Positions 25,598-33,700 of a stretch of 37,468 nucleotides of DNA are shown here, piece after piece. A program made the translations under genes and the position numbers. The notes beneath the pieces were generated by a model, which saw only the letters and a list, made by a program, of their open reading frames with translations, searched no databases and was not told the DNA's origin. Within the stretch, counting starts at the first letter, position 1. Every line of letters starts with the position of its first letter. Source of the DNA: Deltaproteobacteria bacterium (lineage in GTDB: Bacteria; Myxococcota; UBA727; VGSZ01); the NCBI GenBank assembly GCA_020850995.1, contig JADZDP010000204.1, forward strand, positions 1 through 37,468. The letters are read 5' to 3'.

Positions 25598-26356
25598 TCA
25601 GAAGTCGACCACGCCGGTGGAGTCGACGTAGGGCAGGGGGCTCTGGTCGCGGCAGGCACCGCTGGAGCTCGGACCGACCTCGGCTATGCAGCGCAGGATG
25701 GGCTCGACCACCGCGAGGTTGGCCTCGCCCACGCGCTCGACGACGAAGCCCGCCGACAGCGCGATGGTGACGGAGCCCGTGGCCACCGAGCCGTCTTGCC
25801 CGGCCTCGCGCTCACGCTTGATCTCGATGTCGGCGCCGAGCGACCCGCCCCGCGGTTGTGCGTCGAGGCCACGGGGGACCACCGTGACGGTGATCCGGCT
25901 GCCGAGCCCCTGATCGGCCACCGTCCCCGCTGGCGGCAGCGCTGGCGCCACAGCGATGTCGAAGTCGCCAGTGACGGTGCCGTTGTCGAGCACGGCCTTC
26001 TGCGTCTCGCCGTCGCCGAAGTGATCGAGCGACAGCCCCTTGATCAGGAGCCCGTCGCGCGTCGCGAGCTCGCGTTGCAGGTCGAGCAGTTGCGCGTGCG
26101 GAAAGCGCAGCCAGTCGGCGCCCGGGTCGACGCGCGCGTCGGTCAACACCAGGTGCAGGCGCTGCCCGGCGCGGTTCTTGAGCACCGGCATGGCCGCGCC
26201 ATCACGCACCAGCAGGTCGTGGCGATCGGCGATAGCGAGCACCGAGGTGCTCGGCAGATAGGGCACGCCGTCGAAGTCGCCCGTGACCCACAGGTTGCAG
26301 CCGGCGCCGCTCAGACACGCGAGCAGGGCCACGTGCAGCGCGCGCGCGCCGATCAC
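25598..26356 (-). CDS. Lipoprotein, paralogue of the gene upstream
   Basis: This 252-residue lipoprotein (GTG start, lipobox GAGC) consists mainly of predicted beta strands. It is related to the gene upstream: SVLAIADRHD corresponds to TVFSYVDEHD near the N-terminus, and RVGEANLAVVEP corresponds to RVAEQNLALLQG near the end, with similar spacing. The GTG overlaps the upstream TGA stop by 4 bp (GTGA), indicating coupling. The function is unknown; secreted paralogous pairs of this style are typical of Myxococcota surface lipoproteins. Confidence 0.7.
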   Translation of the reverse strand: MIGARALHVALLACLSGAGCNLWVTGDFDGVPYLPSTSVLAIADRHDLLVRDGAAMPVLKNRAGQRLHLVLTDARVDPGADWLRFPHAQLLDLQRELATRDGLLIKGLSLDHFGDGETQKAVLDNGTVTGDFDIAVAPALPPAGTVADQGLGSRITVTVVPRGLDAQPRGGSLGADIEIKREREAGQDGSVATGSVTIALSAGFVVERVGEANLAVVEPILRCIAEVGPSSSGACRDQSPLPYVDSTGVVDF

Positions 26357-27057
26357 GGTGCGCTCCGCGGCGCCAGGGGCAGGCCGATGACGTCGTCACC
26401 CTGGAGCAACGCCAGGTTCTGTTCGGCCACGCGCTCCTCCACCAGCGGCGCGTAGAAGGTGCCGGTGTACGTGCCCTCGACAGCGTCACCGGGATCGTTG
26501 TCGGTGCGCGCGAAGGCGATGCTCACGCTGCCGCGCAGCTCACGCAGGTCGGCGAAGTCGGCCACGTCGAGCTCGACGGTGGTGGTGCGGCGCGACGCCA
26601 GGGGCACCACGTCGGCGTAGCTGGACGAGCTCGACAAGCGATCGGGCGCCAAGTGCACGCGCGCCGTCATGCGTCCGTCGCCATCCTCGTCGCCCCCCAC
26701 CACCACGCTCTCGAAGCTCTCGCCCGCCGACACCTCGCTCTGCGACGTGAACACGAGCGCGAGCGCGTCGCGCAGCACCAGCTCGTGGCTGATGTCGGAC
26801 AGCTCGCTGCCCTCCACGTCGGACAGGTCCGACTGCGGATCGAACACCACCCAGGTCATGACCACGGCCACGCGCGGATCGGCGTCGGCCAACAGCGCGG
26901 CGTCGTGCTCGTCGACGTAGCTGAACACGGTGCCGCCCGGGTCGAAGGTGCGCGCCGACAAGGCGCCGGTGAAGCTGGCTTGGCCGAAGCGGCAGCCGGC
27001 GGCGGCGAGGGACGCAGCAAGCAGGGAGGCCACGAGGACGAGACGAAGCGCGCGCAT
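26353..27057 (-). CDS. Lipoprotein, first gene of a three-lipoprotein operon
   Basis: This 234-residue lipoprotein (lipobox AAAGC) has a beta-rich body, an acidic DEDGDG loop that could bind calcium, and the same N- and C-terminal landmarks as the following gene, so the two arose by duplication. No known catalytic motif is present. A G-rich run (GGGGGGA) just before ATG may serve as ribosome-binding site. The promoter must lie in the short region shared with divergent RNase R. Confidence 0.7.
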   Translation of the reverse strand: MRALRLVLVASLLAASLAAAGCRFGQASFTGALSARTFDPGGTVFSYVDEHDAALLADADPRVAVVMTWVVFDPQSDLSDVEGSELSDISHELVLRDALALVFTSQSEVSAGESFESVVVGGDEDGDGRMTARVHLAPDRLSSSSSYADVVPLASRRTTTVELDVADFADLRELRGSVSIAFARTDNDPGDAVEGTYTGTFYAPLVEERVAEQNLALLQGDDVIGLPLAPRSAP

Positions 27058-27169
27058 TTTCCCCCCGTAGCACGATTGGCGCGGACGGGTGAACAGCGCC
27101 GTGCGGCCCGGCGGTGCGGCCAGACGCGCGCCCCGGCCGCTTCGCGTGCTGCCCGCGCCGGCAACCTGC

Positions 27170-27175
27170 TAGACG
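27170..27175 (+). promoter_or_regulatory. Candidate -10 hexamer for a leaderless RNase R mRNA
   Basis: TAGACG ends exactly 6 nt before the ATG at 27182. The preceding bases CAACCTGCTAG are identical to those before the kinase at 30788, including the spacing to the start codon. No Shine-Dalgarno is present. Confidence 0.4.
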
Positions 27176-27181
27176 GGCGCC

Positions 27182-29605
27182 ATGCCCGCCGCCCTCTCAC
27201 CCGACCGCGTCCTGTCCATCTTTCAGGCCTCGCCCAAGAAGCCGCTCAAGGCCAAGGACGTCGGCAAGGCGCTCGGCCTGCCGGCCGACGACCGTTCGGA
27301 GGTGCGCGCCGCGCTGCAGGGGCTCGTCGACGCCGGCAAGATCGTGCAGCTCGAGGGGCGGCGCTTCGTCTTGCCCGGCGACGCCGGTGCCCACCGCGGC
27401 ACCGTGCAGCGCAAGGCCAGCGGCAGCGGCTGGTTCATCCCGGACGAGCGCAAGGTGCCCGACGCCTTCCTGTCCCCCACGGAGCTGCTCGCCGTCGTCG
27501 ATGGCGACAAGGTGCTGGCGCGCATCGAGCGCGGCCCGCGCGGCTCCAGCGCGCACATCGTGCGCGTGCTGGCGCGCCCGCGCACCACCCTGACCGGCAC
27601 CTTGGTGGTGCGCGGCAAGGCTCGCTTCGTCGAGGTCGACGACAACGTGATCTCGGGGCCCGTCATCCTGCCAGACGGGCCCGAGGGCAACGCCGCCGAT
27701 GCCGCTCCTGGCGACGTGGTGGAGGTGCTGTTGCTCGAGGCGCCCACGGCCGTGACCACGGCGGTGGGCCGCCTGGTGCGCTCGCTCGGCAAGCGCGGCG
27801 CGCTCGACGTGGAGGTGGAGCGCATCCTGGCCGAGAAGGGCATCGTCAAGGCCTTCCCCCCCGAGGTGGTGGAGCAGGCCGAGGGCTTCCCCGCCGACCC
27901 CACCGACGACGACCTCGGCGATCGCGTGGACCTGCGCGCGCTGCCCTTGGTCACTATCGACGGCGAGACCGCCAAGGACTTCGACGACGCCGTGCACGCG
28001 CAGCCGGTGCCCAGGAGCAAGGACCTCGAGGTCACGGTGGCCATCGCTGACGTCAGCCACTACGTGCGCGAGCGTAGCCCCCTCGACGTCGAGGCGTTCC
28101 GGCGCGGCACCAGCATCTACTATCCGGGCCGGGTGGTGCCCATGCTGCCCGAGGCGCTGTCGAACGGGCTGTGCTCGCTTAAGCCCCACGTCGTGCGCCT
28201 GTGCATGTGCGCGCGCTTCCGCGTGACCCCCGACGGGCAGATGAAGGACCCGAGCTTCTTCAACGGCGTCATGAAGAGCCACGCGCGCCTCACCTACACG
28301 CGCGTGCAACACTTCCTCGACGGCAAACCCGAGGCGGCCATCGACGACATGGCCGTGCAGACATCGCTGGGCCACCTGCAAGAGGCGGCGCGGCGCCTGC
28401 GCGCGGCGCGCACCCGGCGCGGCACGCTCGACTTCGACCTACCGGAGACCGTCATCGCGCTCGACGACGAGGGCGAGCCCATGAAGGTGCACGCGCTCGA
28501 TCGGCTCGAGGCGCACAAGCTCATCGAGGACCTCATGGTGGCGGCCAACGAGGCGGTGGCCACGCACTTCGAGGAGCGCACATGGCCGTGCGTGTACCGC
28601 ATCCACGAGCAGCCCGACGAGGAGAAGCTCGGGCGCTTCCTCAAGCTCGCGCGCATGGTGGCGGCGCGCGGCCTGCGCATCGACGAGGACACCTCGCCGA
28701 AGGCGCTGATGGCGGTGATGCACACGCTGGCCGATCACCCAGCCAAGCGCGCGCTCGACTCGCTGCTCTTGCGCTCCATGAAGCAGGCCAAGTACGCGGC
28801 CGACAACGTGGGCCACTATGGCCTCGGTTCGAGCGCCTACCTGCACTTCACCTCGCCCATCCGGCGCTACCCCGATCTGGTGGTGCACCGACTGCTCAAA
28901 GAGCGCCTAGGCCGCCGCACGCGCAAGCGCGGCAGCGACGAGAACCTGCTGCAGGAGCTCGACGAGATCGCCGGCGCCTGCAGCGATCGTGAGCGCAACG
29001 CCACCGACATAGAGCGCGCCGTCGACGCGCTCTACTGCGCGTGGTTCATGAAAGACAAGATCGGCGAGCGCTTCCCCGCCGTGGTCGGGGGCGTGGCCGA
29101 GTTCGGCTGCTTCGTGCGCTTGGAGGAGCACCACGTCGAGGGCCTGGTGCCGGTGCAGGCGCTGCCCCCCGATTACTACCGCTACGACGAGGTGCGCTTG
29201 TGCCTGGTGGGCGAGCGCAGCGGGCGCACCTTCGGCGTGGGCGACACGCTCGAGGTGGTGGTGGGCGGGGTCGACGTGGCGCGGCGCCAGGTGACCTTCT
29301 CGCTGGTGGGCGCCGACGAGGGCGCGCCGCGCGGCAAGGCGGTGCGCGCGCCAGGCCGTGACGCCGAGCGCGGCGCCGAGCGCACAGCGCGCGACGGCGA
29401 TCGTGGTGCGGCGCGTCGACGTGGGCGCGCGCTCGAGGATCCCCAAGCCCCCCGCGGCGAGGGCGCGCGGCCGCGCATCCGCGGTCCCGACGATCTGCGG
29501 CGGCTCTTCGACGAGAAGGGTGGCGGTGCGCGCGGCGGCAAGGGCCGACCGCAACAGCGTGGCAAGGGGAAGAAGGGCGGCAAGCCCCAGGGTTCTAACC
29601 CCTGA
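27182..29605 (+). CDS. rnr: Ribonuclease R, RNB-family 3'-5' exoribonuclease
   Basis: This 807-residue protein has the full RNase R layout. An N-terminal winged-helix/RNase B OB region (about 1-80) and cold-shock domains (about 80-230) precede the RNB catalytic domain from about 255. That domain has the metal-binding motif TIDGETAKDFDDA, then VAIADVSHYV, YYPGRVVPMLPEALSNGLCSL and YLHFTSPIRRYPDLVVHR. An S1 domain (about 636-715; EFGCFVRLEEHHVEGLVPV) follows, and a basic Gly/Arg/Lys tail of about 85 residues. It degrades structured RNA in decay and rRNA/tRNA quality control. The gene is divergent from the lipoprotein operon, and its stop codon is contributed by repeat element C. Confidence 0.95.
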   Translation: MPAALSPDRVLSIFQASPKKPLKAKDVGKALGLPADDRSEVRAALQGLVDAGKIVQLEGRRFVLPGDAGAHRGTVQRKASGSGWFIPDERKVPDAFLSPTELLAVVDGDKVLARIERGPRGSSAHIVRVLARPRTTLTGTLVVRGKARFVEVDDNVISGPVILPDGPEGNAADAAPGDVVEVLLLEAPTAVTTAVGRLVRSLGKRGALDVEVERILAEKGIVKAFPPEVVEQAEGFPADPTDDDLGDRVDLRALPLVTIDGETAKDFDDAVHAQPVPRSKDLEVTVAIADVSHYVRERSPLDVEAFRRGTSIYYPGRVVPMLPEALSNGLCSLKPHVVRLCMCARFRVTPDGQMKDPSFFNGVMKSHARLTYTRVQHFLDGKPEAAIDDMAVQTSLGHLQEAARRLRAARTRRGTLDFDLPETVIALDDEGEPMKVHALDRLEAHKLIEDLMVAANEAVATHFEERTWPCVYRIHEQPDEEKLGRFLKLARMVAARGLRIDEDTSPKALMAVMHTLADHPAKRALDSLLLRSMKQAKYAADNVGHYGLGSSAYLHFTSPIRRYPDLVVHRLLKERLGRRTRKRGSDENLLQELDEIAGACSDRERNATDIERAVDALYCAWFMKDKIGERFPAVVGGVAEFGCFVRLEEHHVEGLVPVQALPPDYYRYDEVRLCLVGERSGRTFGVGDTLEVVVGGVDVARRQVTFSLVGADEGAPRGKAVRAPGRDAERGAERTARDGDRGAARRRGRALEDPQAPRGEGARPRIRGPDDLRRLFDEKGGGARGGKGRPQQRGKGKKGGKPQGSNP

Positions 29606-29759
29606 GTTCGCTTGAATCTCCACCGCTTCGCTTGGTCCTGGCCACGATCTCTGCGTCGCGTGCTCGGTCCATCCCGACGGGGATGGCCCTCCGCTGCTCC
29701 TTGACCTCGTGGCCATGCCCTTCGCGGATCAGTTCAGATTCAAGTGAACTCAGGGGTTA
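29596..29759 (-). repeat. Structured intergenic element, copy C
   Basis: This 164-bp element is inverted relative to copies A and B, with the same ends, internal stems and CGTC tetraloop as copy B. The interior of about 108 bp is identical to copy B. Differences are confined to the outer arms; one is a compensated pair (C-G to T-A), one repairs a mismatch of copy B, and others break pairs. It supplies the TGA of RNase R (29603-29605) and the TAA of the convergent unknown gene (29757-29759). Confidence 0.9.
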
Positions 29760-30344
29760 AGGGCCGGTGATCTCGGCGGCCCAATCGAGCTCGCCCCCAC
29801 CGCGATCGCTCGGCGCCGTCACCGGGCGCTCGTTGTCGTCCTCCGCCCGCTCCAAGAGGTCGACCGCGAGCTGCGCGTCGACGGAGGCGGCGAAGCCGGT
29901 GCGCAGCCCGTCGAGCAGCGAGTCGAGCAGCACCGTCACGTCCTCGAGCTGCACGCACAGCGGCGCGTAGCGCATGGAGCAGCCGGTGCGGTGCATGACG
30001 GCGCGCAACATCAGGTGCAGCGCCGCGCGCCCCTCGGGCCACACCGCGTCGAAGCGCCAGGCCAGGCGCTCGGGGATGGCGCGCACGCGCTCTTGATCGT
30101 TGGTGGTGCGGGCCAGCGGCGCCAGGTGCGCCCAGCGACGCATGATGACCTCGAGGAGCGCGCGCTGCTCTTGCACGTACTGCGCGCCGAACATGTCGAG
30201 CACGAACGAGACGGCGTCTTCGGCGCTCTCCTCGCCTTGTGCGCGCGCCGCCTGGTCAGCCAGCTCGGGCACGAAGGCGACGACGTCTTTCAGATCGAGG
30301 CTGCTCTCGTGACCGTGGAAGGAGTAGCGCATGTCGGGGACCAT
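29757..30344 (-). CDS. Protein of unknown function
   Basis: This protein of about 195 residues is mostly helical and probably cytoplasmic, with no signal peptide or membrane segment. Visible landmarks are MRYSFHGHESSLDLKDVVAF at the start, a Met/Leu-rich helix (HLMLRAVMHRTGCSMRYAPL) in the centre and an acidic C-terminus. I do not recognise it. ATG codons at 30344 and 30332 are both possible starts, and neither has a clear Shine-Dalgarno. The last codon and stop lie at the edge of repeat element C, opposite RNase R. Confidence 0.6.
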   Translation of the reverse strand: MVPDMRYSFHGHESSLDLKDVVAFVPELADQAARAQGEESAEDAVSFVLDMFGAQYVQEQRALLEVIMRRWAHLAPLARTTNDQERVRAIPERLAWRFDAVWPEGRAALHLMLRAVMHRTGCSMRYAPLCVQLEDVTVLLDSLLDGLRTGFAASVDAQLAVDLLERAEDDNERPVTAPSDRGGGELDWAAEITGP

Positions 30345-30418
30345 GGTGGCGCCACGGCGGGCGGCGCGGCATCGGAAGAAAGGAGGGTGTGCGGCGCGGG
30401 TCACCCACGCAGCGCACA

Positions 30419-30739
30419 TCAGCGGACATGGCGCGCTCCCGCGGCGATGAGCTCGGGCGAGCTCGCTGTACGACCGGATCGAAGCTCGCGATGTCCGCCG
30501 TCACGCCCGCCACCTCTCATCGCCTCACCGGTGCATGAGGTCTCTCGTTGGGCCTGCACCGCGCGTTGCGCCACAACTTCGAAGCTCGCGGCCTCGCCGT
30601 TCTCGAGGACGACGCGCACGACGTGCGATGCCTCCGCGTCCGGCATCTCGAGCACAGCGTTGGCCTCTGCGGGGGCGCCGTCTTGCCGCTCGCCGAAGCC
30701 GAGCTCCTCTCTGCGGTCGCGCCAGACCGTGTCCGTCAA
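30419..30739 (-). CDS. Doubtful small ORF upstream of the unknown gene
   Basis: A 106-codon frame opening with TTG has high third-position GC for its first 65 or so codons (including VVRVVLENGEAASFEVVAQR) and then loses that bias, so the last third may be non-coding or frameshifted. There is no Shine-Dalgarno. It could be a decayed gene or a shadow. Otherwise the 440 bp between the unknown gene and the kinase at 30788 hold only a candidate promoter. Confidence 0.3.
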   Translation of the reverse strand: MTDTVWRDRREELGFGERQDGAPAEANAVLEMPDAEASHVVRVVLENGEAASFEVVAQRAVQAQRETSCTGEAMRGGGRDGGHRELRSGRTASSPELIAAGARHVR

Positions 30740-30775
30740 GCGCTCGCAGGAGCAGGTCGTGCTTCAACAACCTGC

Positions 30776-30781
30776 TAGCCT
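30776..30781 (+). promoter_or_regulatory. Candidate -10 hexamer for a leaderless kinase mRNA
   Basis: TAGCCT ends exactly 6 nt before the GTG at 30788, preceded by CAACCTGC as at RNase R. No Shine-Dalgarno is present. Confidence 0.45.
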
Positions 30782-30787
30782 CCGCGC

Positions 30788-33700
30788 GTGTCTTCGCAGC
30801 CTCCCGGCTCCGCCCGCAAAGAGACCGACGTGCACGTCGGCACGCTCGTGGCTGGACGCTATCGTGTCGAACGCGTGATCGCGCGCGGCGGCATGGGCGT
30901 GGTGTATTGCGCGATGCAGGAGCCGCTCGGCCGCCCGGTGGCGCTCAAGTTGATCCGCGGCGATGCGCTCGACGAGGTCGCGCGCGGCCGCTTCCTGCGC
31001 GAGGCCCAGCTCGTGAGCGCGCTGACCGATCCGCGCATCGTCACGGTGCACGACTTCGGCGAGACCGACGACGGCACCCTCTTCCTCGTCATGGAGCTCT
31101 TGCATGGCAGGACGCTGCGTGAGCGCTTGCGCAATGGTCCGCTGCAGTGGTCCGAGCTGGCGCCTATCGCGCGCGAGGTAGCTGCCGCGCTCGCCACCGC
31201 GCATGCTGCGCGCATCGTCCACCGTGACCTCAAGCCCGACAACGTGCTGCTCGTCGACACGCCCGACGGTACGCACGTGAAGGTGCTCGACTTCGGGCTC
31301 GCGAAGGAGACGGACCGGCTCCTCGCGGGCTCGCCCACGCTCACGCGCACCGGTGGCCTCGTGGGCACGCCAGGCTACATCGCGCCCGAGGCGATCCATG
31401 GTGCGCCGGAGAGCCCGCGCCTCGACGTGTACGCGCTCGGCGTCCTGCTGTGGGAGTGCCTGGTGGGGCGCCACCCCTTCGCCGCAGAGACGCCGCTCAA
31501 GACCATCGTGCGCGCGTCGCAAGAAGAGGTGCCGCCGCTCCAAGAGGTCACGCGCATGGTGCAGGGTGCGCCCGGTGGCATCGCCGAGGTCCTCAAGCTG
31601 TTCTGCGCGCGGGAGCCGGAGGCGCGCGCGGCCGACGGCGCCGCGGCGTTGGCCGCGCTGCGCGAGCTCGCGGATGCCTCCACCGCCGCGCCCGTGCTTA
31701 CGCCGCTGCCGACCATGTCCTTCGACGGAACGCTCCCGAGTGGCGCCGTCTTCAAGAGCGTCGACACCTCGCTCCCCGCGCCCGCGGCGGCGACGTCGGC
31801 GAGCACGGTCACCCCCGAGCCCGCGCGGTGGCGCGTCCTTGGGGCAGCGATCCCTCTCGCGTTCGCTGCCGCCGTGATTGCTGCTGTGCTCACCGCGGGC
31901 GCCTTCATCGCACGCGAAAGCAACACACCAAGGCCCGCGGACCCCTCGCGCTCGCTCCTCGCAGGGGCGCAGGCCGCGCTCGCGTCCGGCAACGCGGTCG
32001 CGGCGCGCGTGCAGGTGGCGCATGCCATGGAGCGCGCCGACAGCCCGTGGGCGCGCGCGCTGTGGTCCGCCGCCGAAGACGAGGCGCGGCTGCTCGATGT
32101 CCCGCTGACCGGGCGCGCCACGGGCGTCGTGTTCGTCGGTGACGACGAGGTCGCGGTGTCGAACAGGAACCGCGCGATCGAGCGCTACGATCTGCGCACC
32201 GGCGCGGTTTCGAAGGCACGGGAGTTCGGCGAGGAGCTGATCGACGTGGATGCGGGCAAGGGTGGGCTCGCGAGCTGCGACCTCGACGGAAACGTGCGCT
32301 GGCGACGCAGCGATGGCGAGCTGACCGTGCAGCTCGCCGCGCGCGAGTGTCGCGCGGTCGCGGTCGGTGAGCACGCGGTGTGGGCAGTGGCGCGCAGCAG
32401 CGCGCTGTATCGGTGGGCGCCGCCGCAGTTGGACGTGATCGAGATCGGCCTCGGCTCGATCGCGCTCGCAGCCCTCGACGACGCGCGCGCGGTCCTCGTG
32501 ACACCCAACGAGATCGCGATCATCCATGCCGGTCCTGAGGGGCTCTCGTCGCGCAGACACGTGATGCCCGAGCCTCCGGCGGCGGTCGCAGTGGCAGGTC
32601 CCGACGAGGCGTTCGTCGGTGGCGCGCACGGCGGCGTCTACCGCATCCGGCTCGGCGGCGACGGCGAGCTGCGCGAGGAGCTCGTCCGTCGCCATGGCGC
32701 CCGCGCCGAGGCGCTCGCGATCTCGCGCGACGGCTTGCTCGCGTCCGCTGGCGCCGACGAGCACGTGCGCCTCGGCTTGGTGGACGGCCGGCCTGCGACC
32801 GCGCTGGTGAGCGGGCCCCGCGCGCCCATCGCCCTCGCGTTCTCGCCGTCCGGCCGGCGGCTGGCCGTGCTCGCGCGCGATCGGCTCTCGGTATTCGAAG
32901 TGGCGCGCGTGGTGGGCGATGGGGCGCCGACCGCTCGCCACGAGGGGGCCGTGGAGGCACTCGCGGTGCGCGGCGACGACCTCTGGAGCGGCGGCGTCGA
33001 CGGCCGCGTGCTGCGATGGAGCCTCACGCAGGGCCGCGCGGCTCCGCTGTTCGACCTCGCGGGCCGCATCGAGGACCTGGACATCGCGGGCAACGCCGAT
33101 ACGCTCGCGGTCGCGCTGGCCGACGGGCGTGTGGTGCTGCTCGACGCCGTTGGCGGGCGCGTGCTCGCAGGCTGGATGCACGGTGGTGGCGCCACCGGCG
33201 TGCGCTTCTCCCCCGATGGGCGCTTCGTGGTGAGCGTGGGGCGCGACGGCCGCGTGTTGCGCACCTCGCTCGCGCATGGGGTGCCGCAGGTGCTGTACGA
33301 AGCTGCGGGGAGCGCGCCGCGCGGGCTGTTCAGCGTCGCTGTGGGTGCGGGCGACGCGGTCGCGGTCGGCGGCGCGGCGGGGCACGCGCTCCTCATCACC
33401 GGGCGCACGACGGCCGCCCTGCCGCTCCTCAACGGTGGCTGCGGCTCCGTGTTCTCCGTCGCGCTCCGCGCGAACGGCGACGTGCTGCTGCCATGCAACG
33501 ACGGCAAGCTCGTGCTGAACGACGCGCGCACGCACGTCTCGACGGTGATCGCCCAAAGCCAGGACCTGCGCATCTACGACGTGGACGACGGGGGCGAGCG
33601 CATCGCGGTGGCGGGTCACCGCGGGGTAGTGATGGTACAGGGCGCCCGCGTCACATCGCTGCCGAGCCCCAAGGCCGTCAACCGCGTACGACTGCTGGAG

